Part shown: positions 41,201-49,170 of the stretch, in pieces | How the letters are laid out: the number at the start of each line of letters is the position of its first letter | How positions within the stretch are numbered: the first letter of the stretch is position 1 | NCBI GenBank assembly: GCA_029259915.1 | Contig: JAJDED010000007.1 | Span: 186,001 to 250,000, forward strand | Reading direction: 5' to 3' | Length of the DNA stretch: 64,000 bases | Source: Planctomycetota bacterium | GTDB lineage: Bacteria; Planctomycetota; Planctomycetia; Pirellulales; Lacipirellulaceae | Made by a program: the position numbers and the translations under genes | The notes under the pieces: generated by a model | Told to the model about the DNA's origin: nothing | Databases searched by the model: none | What the model saw: the letters and a program-made list of their open reading frames with translations, nothing else

Positions 41201-41323
41201 AACCGCAACCAAGGCGAACACGAGCAACGCTCCGCCGACCAAGAGGGTCGAAAGTGTTTTCCCTCTCTGAGCGTATGCCAAGGGCTGCTGGTAGTTGGTT
41301 ATGGATTCCACCATGGGACTCAT
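38288..41323 (-). CDS. Hybrid sensor histidine kinase (MASE3-GAF-PAS-HK-REC)
   Basis: A 1011-residue membrane kinase. Residues about 25-290 hold seven or so helices of MASE3 type (GTALLDGCHAVVTSS, WNASRTFLAILM). A GAF domain (about 310-470), a PAS domain (about 480-600, ILEATVDAIITIDDRG ... FTGIVRDITERK), HisKA (ANMSHEIRTPM, His about 635), HATPase (NLTGNAIKFTE, DTGIGI, GTGLGLTI) and a receiver domain (LLAEDGPDNQ ... VLMDMQMPVLDG, Asp acceptor) follow. It should pass phosphate to its own receiver and then to an external Hpt protein. The TTG at 41332 is also in frame; ATG at 41323 is preferred. Confidence 0.9.
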   Translation of the reverse strand: MSPMVESITNYQQPLAYAQRGKTLSTLLVGGALLVFALVAVQLLSWQGSQELHTIMEVVATLLAAIVGALAFVRFYSSKNSVYLFLATGFVGTALLDGCHAVVTSSLLSYLMPSPPDSLIPWSWNASRTFLAILMTLMWGALYWESKRGETHRVHEGLVYGMVGALTLTSFFIFAYLPLPRAYYPELIFGRPQEFIAAIFFAIALCGFTSRTVLRIDSFDTWLVWSLVVGFAGQAVVMSRSFTLFDLPFDLAHSLKIVSYALVLIGLLFEVHALFQRVEDSRQSLRKLSDGLAEQAAASELLHRVSELAVETDSFDDALQQCVELICQAMGWKVGHAYLQREDGGDLQPSDIWHLAEGKDSFVKFREATMNTTIAPGIGLPGKIVASGQPALITNVQDDKNFQRSQLCSEIEVKGALGFPVKISGQVVAVLEFFSDQEKPYSEEQINLARIVGTQLGRIVERKRAEQELRNSESRTRSILEATVDAIITIDDRGIIETFNSAAEKLFGYTADEMIGKNINQLMPAPYADEHDGYLRKYLTTGVEKVIGIGREVEGLRKDGTQFPVELSVSVVQQGSRRLFTGIVRDITERKSAEIELQMAKESAEAANQAKSEFLANMSHEIRTPMTAILGYADLLLEQGDISRAPKQRIEAIKTVQRNGNHLLTIINDILDLSKVEAGKLSVEPVACSPQAIVEEVVSLMSVRAQAKGIALDVSYETSVPETICTDPTRLRQILVNLTGNAIKFTEAGGVEIIVRTVTGDHPLMEIDVVDTGIGIAPELQERLFQPFSQADTSTTRNFCGTGLGLTISRRMASLLGGDVCVVESTAGVGSRFRLNIETGPLDGTRMVAPNSVARLNQPVETDTTAKPTAPLQGRRILLAEDGPDNQRLISFVLKKAGAEVTIVENGQLAVDAALQAVDTDKSFHVVLMDMQMPVLDGYGATAKLREMDYTKPIIAVTANVMSSDREKCIRAGCDDYSTKPIDREKLISLVARYASRRGTDQQKLVASSKG

Positions 41324-41909
41324 TTTCTTCAACCGGTTTTGAATGCGAAAATGCCAGAAGTGCTATTCCTAGGAAAACATTCCGAAAAATGTCTTGGCCG
41401 TAGAAAATCCCGGTTAAAAAATATAGGTTCTACGCTGACTTCGTAACTGCTGTAGATGGGGTGCAAATCCACCTAATGCCAAGTGAACACACGCTTGGTC
41501 AAAAAGCCGAAGGTAGAAGCCTTATGATCGGCTCAGCCAGCCCAGAAATTGGGTTCTCGAAAGCATACCACGAAACTAGCTATTACGTCGGGTGGGTATC
41601 CAGCGTTCTATGATCCAGGACTTATCAGAGAATCTAGGTTTAGAGATGGGGACGAATAATCGAGGTCGTCGAAGGCAGCAAGGAGATGGTCGATCAACTG
41701 GTCCAGTACGTTCCTGAGGATTACAATGCACGTTCGTCACTGAAGGTCGAGAACTCTGGTGATCGCGATGATCTAAACTTTGATTTAGAGAAACCAAAGC
41801 AGAAGAAACGCCGTTGTCGTCGATGAAGCGATTCTCTCTCATGGCCTTACCTTTCCTATGAATTCCTGAGAATCTTTAGGATGACTGTCAGACCGAGGAA
41901 GATTGTGTG
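41324..41909. other. Spacer with structured region and ORF remnant
   Basis: 586 bases. About 41436-41545 can fold into successive hairpins (see findings), and 41644-41826 is a start-less ORF remnant. No known riboswitch class could be assigned by eye. Confidence 0.5.
41644..41826 (+). pseudogene. ORF remnant with basic tail
   Basis: An open frame of 60 codons between two stops, without a good start, reading ...EVVEGSKEMVDQLVQYVP... and ending in the basic tail KPKQKKRRCRR. Codon use looks coding. I suspect a decayed mobile-element protein C-terminus, but no family was recognised. Confidence 0.35.
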
Positions 41910-43673
41910 ATGGCATTGGTAACGAAGTGGCTTAGAAACCCCTCGCTATGGTTTTTCTTGACGGTACTTGTCGCCGCGATCGTCGTTGGAGTTCGAACGT
42001 CACCGATTTGGACAGTTCAGCAGTTCGCGTTGGAGGTCGAGACGGATGCCGATGGCGATCGCTTCATCGTTCTGAATGAAGAGAAACTCCCGCTCGAAGA
42101 AGCGATTCCGATTGCCGATTCACCGCTTACCGTCGAGGGGCTGTCCACTCTACACGCTGAAGAAAGCCAGCCGATTTCGACCGAACAATTTGTCTATGAG
42201 ACGGTTGAAGTGGGTGGTGATCAAGAGAAGCATTATTTCCAGCAGTCCGCCTATCGGCATTGGGGAATCTGGTCGTTTCTTCCCGCGTTCACGGCAATCG
42301 TGCTCTGTTGGATGACCAAGGAGCCGATCTCTGCGCTCCTCGCTGGAATCGTAGTCGGTGCGATGCTGATCGGAGAATTCAATGTCCTGGATGCAGTTCT
42401 GATCCCCTCGATCGGCACGCCAACCGCCGCAACCATTCTTGTCTTATACCTCTGGCTACTCGGGGGGCTGATGGGGATCTGGGCCAAGACAGGTGCTTCG
42501 GAAGCTTTCGCAGACTATATGTCGGCACATTTTGTACGCGGGCCTCGTTCCGCCAAGCTCGTGGCCTGGTTGTTGGGAGTCATCTTCTTCCAGGGGGGGA
42601 CGATCAGTGCCGTATTGGTTGGCACGACGGTTCGTCCCCTGGCTGACGAAGAAAAAGTGAGTCACGAAGAACTCTCGCTAATCGTCGATGCGACTTCGTC
42701 TCCGATTGCTATCCTTTTGGCCTTCAACGCTTGGCCAGTCTACGTGCAGGCGTTTATGGGTGTGGCAGGAGTTTCGTATCTGGCGACCAAAGCAGATCGA
42801 ATCACTTTCTTCTTCCAGTCGATCCCTTTCAGCTTTTACGCTATCTTCTCAGTATTATTTACATTATTGATTGCTCTTGAAATACATCCTGCGTTGCCAA
42901 AAAAACTAAAAGCAGCCCGTCAACGTGCCAAGGAGACCGGCGAGCTCAATGCGCCCGACGCGGAGCCTTTGGCAAACGACGATCCTGGATACGATTTTGT
43001 TCCCACCGGTTACGCTCCCAATGTTTGGGAATTCATCGTGCCACTGTTTACGTTGCTGGGTGTCGCGATAGGTACCTACTTATGGTTTGATTCTCCCGAG
43101 GTTCTCTGGGCATTTGGCGCAGCGCTCCTTTTTGCCGCACTCATTGCTTGGCATAAAGGATTGAACCTCCGGGAAATTGTTTATGCGATTTTGGATGGCC
43201 AAAAGGGCGTCATCCTTGGTAGCGTGATCTTGCTGTTGGCAATCACGATTGGCAACCTCTCGCAGGATGTCGGCGGGGGTCGCTACTTGGTATCGCTCTT
43301 GGGCGAACTCCAGTGGCATTGGATGTTGCCTGCCACCGCGTTCTTGATCGCTGTGGTGATCGCCTTTTCTACGGGAACCAGTTGGGCAACCTTTGCCGTG
43401 ACACTGCCACTGGTGATGCCGCTGGCACATGCCGTCGCAATCAATCAAAGCCTTGCTCAACCTCAATTGTTTATGTCGATTTGCTTTGCCGCTTGTTTGA
43501 ATGGCGGTGTGTTTGGCGACCAATGTTCGCCCATTTCCGATACGACCATTTTGAGTTCCATGTGCACGGGTGCGGATCTGATGGATCATGTCACAACCCA
43601 AATACCGGTTGCACTGCAGGCAGCGCTGTTAGCTGTAGCAGGCTGGACAACCATTGCGTTTTTCTGTGTGTGA
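41910..43673 (+). CDS. NhaC-family Na+/H+ antiporter
   Basis: A 587-residue membrane protein. The first helix (about 10-27) is followed by a hydrophilic stretch of about 75 residues, then some eleven helices. Family signature GVFGDQCSPISDTTILSSMCTGADLMDH (split between helices near residue 530) and the FQGGTISAVLVG region are present. It should exchange Na+ for protons across the inner membrane. GAGGAAG precedes the ATG at 41910 (a GTG at 41907 is also in frame). A possible structured leader lies upstream, 365 or more bases away. Confidence 0.88.
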   Translation: MALVTKWLRNPSLWFFLTVLVAAIVVGVRTSPIWTVQQFALEVETDADGDRFIVLNEEKLPLEEAIPIADSPLTVEGLSTLHAEESQPISTEQFVYETVEVGGDQEKHYFQQSAYRHWGIWSFLPAFTAIVLCWMTKEPISALLAGIVVGAMLIGEFNVLDAVLIPSIGTPTAATILVLYLWLLGGLMGIWAKTGASEAFADYMSAHFVRGPRSAKLVAWLLGVIFFQGGTISAVLVGTTVRPLADEEKVSHEELSLIVDATSSPIAILLAFNAWPVYVQAFMGVAGVSYLATKADRITFFFQSIPFSFYAIFSVLFTLLIALEIHPALPKKLKAARQRAKETGELNAPDAEPLANDDPGYDFVPTGYAPNVWEFIVPLFTLLGVAIGTYLWFDSPEVLWAFGAALLFAALIAWHKGLNLREIVYAILDGQKGVILGSVILLLAITIGNLSQDVGGGRYLVSLLGELQWHWMLPATAFLIAVVIAFSTGTSWATFAVTLPLVMPLAHAVAINQSLAQPQLFMSICFAACLNGGVFGDQCSPISDTTILSSMCTGADLMDHVTTQIPVALQAALLAVAGWTTIAFFCV

Positions 43674-43824
43674 ATCTAGCGAAACAGTAGAGAAGTTGTG
43701 GCAAAACTCTCTAATGCCGCCCGGCAGACTTGCTTGATCATTCTGGCGATAGTATTCTCGGCTGCAGAGTTTCGCTACGCAGTCCACACGTCAAGTTAAG
43801 CGAAAGACGAAAGCCAACAAAACC

Positions 43825-44880
43825 ATGGAAATCAAGCGACATGATCCCGAGCGTGCGATCGATCTCGATCTTATCCGCTGCACAGAAAACGCGGCGATTG
43901 CTGCCTGGAAATGGTTCGGCAAAGGAGATAAAAATCAAGCCGATTCCGCCGCGGCAGACGCCATCCGCGGCATGTTTCAACTGATCGATTGCCAAGGTCT
44001 GGTTCGCATTGGCGAAGGGCGCAAAGATGCAGCTCCCGGAATCTTTACCGATGAAAAACTGGGAACCTGGCGCGAGGGCTCGATCCCGGCGGCCATTGCG
44101 CTCGACCCGGTTGATGGAACTACGCTAACCGCAAAAGGTCTTCCGGGGGCAATTTCGGTGCTCGCGGTCACAACGTGCGAAAATCCGAGCGAAGACCCGA
44201 GTAACCTGTTTCCGGCAATCGCGTCGCATTACATGGAAAAAATTGCGGTGGGGCCTGCTGTTGCCGAGAGCGAAGACGCTATTCAGATGGATGTTCCGCT
44301 GGAAGCAAATCTGGAAATCATCGCCCGCCATTTGAGAAAACGAGTGCGTGACCTTGTTGCAGTTGTTCTCGACAGACCTCGCCACGAAACCATCATCCAG
44401 ACTTTGCGTGAGATTGGCTGTGGAGTGCGGCTTATTTCCGATGGCGACGTGGCGGCGGCGATTGCGCCGTGTCTCCCCGATTCTGGCATCGATCTTTATG
44501 TGGGCATCGGAGGCAGCCCCGAAGCGGTGATTGCCGCCGCCGCCATTAAATGCCTAGGCGGGGAGCAATTGTGCCGCATCTGGCCAAAGAACGATGAGGA
44601 ACGAAACCGACTGCTGACGGAAGAGGGTTGCAGCGAGGCGGATCTCAACAAGATTTGGACCGTTGAAGAAATGGCCCAAGGAGACCACATCGTTTTCGCC
44701 GCGACCGGCATCAGCGATTCGCCAATGTTGCCTGGCATCAAATACCGGAATCAGCACTGCATTACGCATTCGATCCTGATGCGTGCTCGCAACCGCACAG
44801 TGCGACGCATAGAAGCGTATCACGACGTCGACCGAAAAACAGTACGACTCGAATCGACAGGCGAAGAAGTCAGACTCTAA
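43825..44880 (+). CDS. glpX: Class II fructose-1,6-bisphosphatase
   Basis: Gluconeogenic phosphatase of the GlpX type, 351 residues. Metal- and phosphate-binding motifs are ADAIRGMFQL, RIGEGRKDAAPG and the inositol-phosphatase-like LDPVDGTTLTAKG, with ISDGDVAAAI and GIGGSPEAVIAA further on. This last glycine-rich segment is typical of GlpX. Some family members also cleave sedoheptulose bisphosphate. It appears monocistronic, downstream of the antiporter by 151 bases. Confidence 0.93.
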   Translation: MEIKRHDPERAIDLDLIRCTENAAIAAWKWFGKGDKNQADSAAADAIRGMFQLIDCQGLVRIGEGRKDAAPGIFTDEKLGTWREGSIPAAIALDPVDGTTLTAKGLPGAISVLAVTTCENPSEDPSNLFPAIASHYMEKIAVGPAVAESEDAIQMDVPLEANLEIIARHLRKRVRDLVAVVLDRPRHETIIQTLREIGCGVRLISDGDVAAAIAPCLPDSGIDLYVGIGGSPEAVIAAAAIKCLGGEQLCRIWPKNDEERNRLLTEEGCSEADLNKIWTVEEMAQGDHIVFAATGISDSPMLPGIKYRNQHCITHSILMRARNRTVRRIEAYHDVDRKTVRLESTGEEVRL

Positions 44881-45174
44881 CGACAAAAGTGAAACGATTC
44901 TTTGGCTAGCCAAGTCAGTTTGCTAAGCCGGGATTCCCCCGGTCGAGGGCGGCACGGTTCAACTGCTGCGCCTGGCGTTGTGCAGTCTCGAAATGTGTGT
45001 TTTCTTCGGGTTTACAGAGGGTATGGCTTGAATCATAATCCGCTTGTGGGTACGAGTCCCCCCTGCGCTACTAAGGCTATTTTTTCCATGGCTGCGGCCA
45101 ATGGTCCCTCAGCTTATATTTCACCCGCTAAACGCTGGGTTTCCGCTGGAGGAAGCATGCCGTGAAATTCAGCC

Positions 45175-46377
45175 TTGTTATTGGCTTCGCCGATTGAGTT
45201 CAAGAGGTACGTCTCTTTGCCTATCGATAGTTCTGTTGGGATCTTGGCAACATTAAGTGGGGTGTGTGCGTTCTTCTTTTGGCTGGAGAAAAGCACGGGC
45301 TGGCGATTGTTTCAATACTTGCCGCCGCTCATCTTCATCTATCTCGTGCCGGTCGTACTGTCGAATTCGGGCGTTCTGCCCACGAATTCACCCGTTTACG
45401 ATACGATGAGCCGCCTCGTGTTGCCAATGATGTTGGTGCTACTGCTGCTAAAAGTAAATGTTGGCGGCGCCGTGCGAGTGCTGGGGCGGGGCGTCGGTGT
45501 GATGTTGTTCGGAACCCTGGGCGTGATAGTCGGAGCGCCGATCAGTTTGCTGCTGGTCAAACGGTGGCTCGGACCAGATGCATGGAAAGCATTTGGCACG
45601 TTGGCAGGAAGCTGGATTGGTGGAACCGGCAACATGGCGGCTGTCAGCGAAATGATCGACGCCAGTGGTACCGAATTTGGACTTGCGGTGTTGGGCGACT
45701 CGACGATCTATCTCTTTTGGCTACCCATTCTGCTGGGTTCAAAAAAATTTGCCGACCGCTTTGCCACTTACACCGGCGTGGCAGACGACCGACTCAAGCA
45801 GATGGAAGCCGCAGCTGCGGCTGAGGTTGTTGAGACCAAAGCTCCAACCACGCCCGATTTATTATTCTTGATTTGCATTGCCCTGTTGGCGACCTGGGCT
45901 GCTGAATTGATCGCCGGACAACTGCCTGTAGTCGATCCCTACCTCAGTGCAGATACCTGGCGGATGCTGCTTATTACCACGATAGGCGTCGGTTTGTCGT
46001 TTACCCGATTGAGCCGCATTCCCGGCAGCCACGAACTTGGTATGGCACTGGTCTTTCTGTTTGTCGCGCGAATGGGTGCCGTGGCCGAATTAGATCGCGC
46101 CGCGACGCAAGCGGTGCCCTTTTTAGCGGGCGCAACCGTTTGGATTTTTATTCACGGCGCGTTTTGTGTACTCGGAGCCAAAATCCTTAAAGTCGACATC
46201 CATACGGCAGCCATTGCCAGCGCGGCAAACATTGGCGGAGCAGCCTCGGCCTCGGTCGTTGCTTCGCACCATCAACAAAGCCTCGTGCCAGCGAGTATCC
46301 TGATGGCTCTAATGGGTTACGCGATCGGAAATTTCGCGGCCTATTTCACGGCATTGCTCTGCCGTCTAGTATCTTAA
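45175..46377 (+). CDS. DUF819-family membrane protein
   Basis: A 400-residue protein with about ten to eleven helices, matching the DUF819 (YjcL-like) family: FWLEKSTGWRLFQYLPPLIFIYLVPVVLSN split around helix 2, GTLAGSWIGGTGNMAAVSEM, LGDSTIYLFWLPILLGSKKFADRF, and the C-terminal AAIASAANIGGAASASVVA. The family is thought to transport small solutes, but no substrate is established. There is no in-frame ATG near the start; TTG at 45175 directly after a stop or a second TTG at 45181 are the available starts, and no ribosome site is seen. Confidence 0.82.
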   Translation: MLLASPIEFKRYVSLPIDSSVGILATLSGVCAFFFWLEKSTGWRLFQYLPPLIFIYLVPVVLSNSGVLPTNSPVYDTMSRLVLPMMLVLLLLKVNVGGAVRVLGRGVGVMLFGTLGVIVGAPISLLLVKRWLGPDAWKAFGTLAGSWIGGTGNMAAVSEMIDASGTEFGLAVLGDSTIYLFWLPILLGSKKFADRFATYTGVADDRLKQMEAAAAAEVVETKAPTTPDLLFLICIALLATWAAELIAGQLPVVDPYLSADTWRMLLITTIGVGLSFTRLSRIPGSHELGMALVFLFVARMGAVAELDRAATQAVPFLAGATVWIFIHGAFCVLGAKILKVDIHTAAIASAANIGGAASASVVASHHQQSLVPASILMALMGYAIGNFAAYFTALLCRLVS

Positions 46378-46436
46378 ATTCGACCTCAGTGCGGACAACG
46401 GTCTGAGCTTAGCTTGAAATTCAAGCATCGATAAAG

Positions 46437-47600
46437 CTACTGCCACAAGCGTTTTCCGAATGCGAAACTGGCCGCGCGATCCTCGTCGTAGTCTTCATGT
46501 TTCGGATTGAAACTACGAATGTCGACCGTCGGCATTTCCGCTTGTAGATAGCGATCCTCCCCCAGATAAAGGGCCGTGTGACGAATTCGGCCGTAAGAGC
46601 CCAAGAAGTACAGCGTGTCGCCGCGGCGCAAACCCGATCGGTGCCAGCGTGTAGCCGTCAACTCGCCAAGCAAAAACTGCTGGTTCGAGTCGCGTGGAAG
46701 TTGTCCCCCCACAGTCGCAAAGGCCATTTGCATCAACCCTGAGCAATCGATGCCGTCTGAGGTTTTGCCACCCCAGAGGTAGGGGGTGTCCAATAGACGC
46801 TTGCCGCTGGCAACGATTTGTTCGATTTCCGCTTTCGGTACCGTCGTCAGAATGCAGACCTCCTGTGGTATCTCTACGGTTTCGCCGCTGGGCAACGCAC
46901 ACATCATTACTTTATCTTTGCCCGAAAGTAATTTCAGTCGAGCTCCCGTCGGAATAACCAAACCCGTATTGAGCGAGTGGTCGGCAATTATGCGCACGCT
47001 CGAATTGGTCGGATAGTGTGCAAATGCAGATGCGTCGACGCGGTGCACGTCAGAGGCTGCGACATATCCCAGGTAGCCCTCGCCGCTATGCACAAGCAGG
47101 TGGTCTCCTTCTTCGCGCAACAAGTACAATCGCTCGCCCAACAGACAGTCGGTAACCACGCTGCGAGGTTCAGCCGCCTGGCTGTAACTGAGCGCATGTG
47201 AAGTTTTCACAAAACCAAAAACTTTTTTGCCAAGCCTCTGATCAGGCAAAGTTTCAAGCTGGTCGTCCAACACATCAAATCCCAGAACGCTCAAAAAACC
47301 AACAAGCCCCTCGCGGGTTTGCGAAAATTCAACATAGCCTCGGAGCCGCACTTTGCCCGAGTCGATCGCTGTCGCTTGCACGTTGAACGCAAATAGCCGG
47401 TTGTCGTTGCCTAGTTTCGATTGAAAAAAATCGACGTACTGTGGCAAACGTTCTGCACGACCAACCAGGTCGGGCTCAATTTGCCTCGCAAGCTTTGCCA
47501 GCTTATCTTCCTGGCTGGGTGGCGCTATTGTCAGCGTCTGCGCTTGAACAGAACTCGCCACAGATAGCAGCAACAAAACAGTTGCAAGTAATCGATGCAT
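46437..47600 (-). CDS. Exported NlpC/P60 cell-wall hydrolase
   Basis: A 387-residue protein with a signal peptide (MHRLLATVLLLLSVASSVQA). A middle part with SH3-like segments (YLLREEGDHLLVHSGEGYLGYV; CALPSGETVEIP) precedes a C-terminal NlpC/P60 domain: YLWGGKTSDGIDCSGLM with the catalytic Cys near residue 286, LRRGDTLYFLG, and the catalytic His in RHTALYLG. It should cut peptidoglycan stem peptides or related gamma-D-Glu bonds. ATG 47600 has GGAGG about 13 bases upstream. Confidence 0.9.
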   Translation of the reverse strand: MHRLLATVLLLLSVASSVQAQTLTIAPPSQEDKLAKLARQIEPDLVGRAERLPQYVDFFQSKLGNDNRLFAFNVQATAIDSGKVRLRGYVEFSQTREGLVGFLSVLGFDVLDDQLETLPDQRLGKKVFGFVKTSHALSYSQAAEPRSVVTDCLLGERLYLLREEGDHLLVHSGEGYLGYVAASDVHRVDASAFAHYPTNSSVRIIADHSLNTGLVIPTGARLKLLSGKDKVMMCALPSGETVEIPQEVCILTTVPKAEIEQIVASGKRLLDTPYLWGGKTSDGIDCSGLMQMAFATVGGQLPRDSNQQFLLGELTATRWHRSGLRRGDTLYFLGSYGRIRHTALYLGEDRYLQAEMPTVDIRSFNPKHEDYDEDRAASFAFGKRLWQ

Positions 47601-47747
47601 TACGTCTTTCGCCTCCACCCACTTCACAGAGTACGCTGTGTGAGAAAATCTAATGAATTCTGAGCCACCAAAGAACCGTGGCACCCACTCGCTAGAGAAA
47701 GTATTTTATCACTTCTTGCCCTGCTGACCACATTCTCATTTAGGCTG

Positions 47748-47876
47748 GTTCTCAAAGCGGGGGAAGGCCAGCGGCTTACGGGCGACGATGTGGTGAAGAC
47801 TTTGGAATCGATTACCGAGCAACGTGGCGTACAAAAATCAATTCTGTTGCAGCGGAACAAAAGATGCAACCAATAG
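47748..47876 (+). pseudogene. IS3-family transposase fragment
   Basis: About 42 codons read VLKAGEGQRLTGDDVVKTLESITEQRGVQKSI and then a stop. This matches the integrase-core stretch of IS3-type transposases preceding the conserved DNGPEF motif, which is lost here. No inverted ends or rest of the element are present, so it is a decayed remnant. Confidence 0.55.
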
Positions 47877-48087
47877 GTAATGTATAGTGCCGATTGTGGA
47901 AGTAATCATTCGAAGGAAATGTGAACGCATATCCATGCCACTCCGCCGGATTGAGAAAAATCGCAACTGATAGAATATCGCACCGACATCAAAAATTGCC
48001 TTCACAACAGACTGAAAACTGTTGCAAGTTACAAACAGCAGATGGGCCAGATCATTGACAGACGCTACGATTGCAGGTTATTATTTA

Positions 48088-48103
48088 TTGAAAGCGCTGT
48101 CAA
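48088..48103 (+). promoter_or_regulatory. Candidate LacI-family operator
   Basis: TTGAAAGCGCTGTCAA is a 16-bp palindrome with one mismatched pair around AGCGCT, 50 bases before the regulator start. Its form (TGAAA...CA around a central CG) fits LacI-family operators, suggesting autoregulation. Confidence 0.55.
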
Positions 48104-48152
48104 ATGTCGAGAGTTTTAGAAAGCCCTTTATTCGGGCCCGTGGGAGACTTGC

Positions 48153-49163
48153 GTGCCTGTTTCTATCGAAGATGTGGCCAAGAAGGCTGACGTGTCTATC
48201 AGTACGGTATCGCGCGTGCTGAATCGTCGAAATATCGTTAACGAGAAGACACGAAAACGGGTTGAAATCGCGATTGATGAATTGGGTTATCGTCCCAACG
48301 TATTTGCCCGTGGGTTGATGCTTCGGCGAAGCAATATCCTGGCCTTGGTTCTGCCTGATCTGCACGGCGAGTTTTACTCAGAGATCATTCGTGGAGCAAA
48401 TCTTCGCGCCCGAGAGTTGGGGTATCAGTTGATGATCTCCTCGGTCGTTGCGAGCGACGATGGGAGCACGGTCCTGTCCGCAGTCACGGACCATAGCCTT
48501 GTCGACGGTATCGCAGTTATGATTTCAGAGGTCGATTCTCAAACGCGTACCGATTTAGCTAAAGTAAAGACACCCTTGGTCATTTTAGATAGCGATGTCG
48601 AAGGTGTGAAGCACGACAGCGTGGTCATTGACCAACGACAGGGCGCGGCGGCCATGTTCCGGCACCTGATATACAATCAGGGCACCAAACGAATTGTGTT
48701 CGTGGGCGGACTGGTCACCAACTTCGACACGATCGAACGTCTGGCGGCCTTCCACAGCACTATGGATGAGGCCAACATCCCCATTTCGTCGAACGATATT
48801 TTTCACCTGGACTACAATTATCAAACCGCGTTTGAATTAGGAAGCAAACAAGTACGCGAATGGGCCCGCTCACGAGCGAGTGTATTTGCCGCCAACGATG
48901 AGATGGCAGCGGGGATCATTGATGCAGCAATTGAATTGGGAATATCTGTTCCCGATCAATTAGCGGTTGTAGGTTTCGACGATACGCGCATCGCTCAAAT
49001 GACACGACCTCGATTGACTACCGTGCACGTTCCCATGTCGAGCATGGGTTCGAGCGCTGTGGACTTGCTATGTCAGAGACTTGACGACCCGCAACGCCCT
49101 CCGACAAAGCTCACATTGCAGTCGGAGCTGGTTGTTCGTGAGTCATGTGGCTCGGATTTCTGA
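48153..49163 (+). CDS. LacI-family transcriptional regulator
   Basis: A 336-residue repressor. The helix-turn-helix is at 3-25 (IEDVAKKADVSISTVSRVLN), the hinge helix around 48-60 (GYRPNVFARGL), and a periplasmic-binding-protein-like ligand domain follows (LALVLPDLHGEFYSEIIRG ... VVGFDDTRIAQMTRPRLTTV). The start is GTG at 48153 with GGGAG about 8 bases upstream. It heads the carbohydrate locus and converges on the symporter gene with a 7-base gap. It probably controls the flanking transport and glycosidase genes and itself, with a sugar as inducer. Confidence 0.94.
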   Translation: MPVSIEDVAKKADVSISTVSRVLNRRNIVNEKTRKRVEIAIDELGYRPNVFARGLMLRRSNILALVLPDLHGEFYSEIIRGANLRARELGYQLMISSVVASDDGSTVLSAVTDHSLVDGIAVMISEVDSQTRTDLAKVKTPLVILDSDVEGVKHDSVVIDQRQGAAAMFRHLIYNQGTKRIVFVGGLVTNFDTIERLAAFHSTMDEANIPISSNDIFHLDYNYQTAFELGSKQVREWARSRASVFAANDEMAAGIIDAAIELGISVPDQLAVVGFDDTRIAQMTRPRLTTVHVPMSSMGSSAVDLLCQRLDDPQRPPTKLTLQSELVVRESCGSDF

Positions 49164-49170
49164 TGCCTTC

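Larger units (their letters stand above)
47601..48152. other. Spacer with IS remnant and lacI control region
   Basis: 552 bases holding an IS3-like transposase fragment (47748-47876) and, near the LacI start, a palindromic operator candidate (48088-48103). No intact gene. Confidence 0.6.

Noticed and set aside
44921..44940. Terminator after glpX
   Set aside because: A short CCGGG/CCCGG stem is not followed by a T run.
44995..45085. A tRNA-like stretch with a T-arm-like GGGTACGAGTCCC and a TTGAAT loop
   Set aside because: The T stem is mismatched, the anticodon stem does not pair in 5 bp, and no matching acceptor or D arm was found. At most a degenerate pseudo-tRNA.
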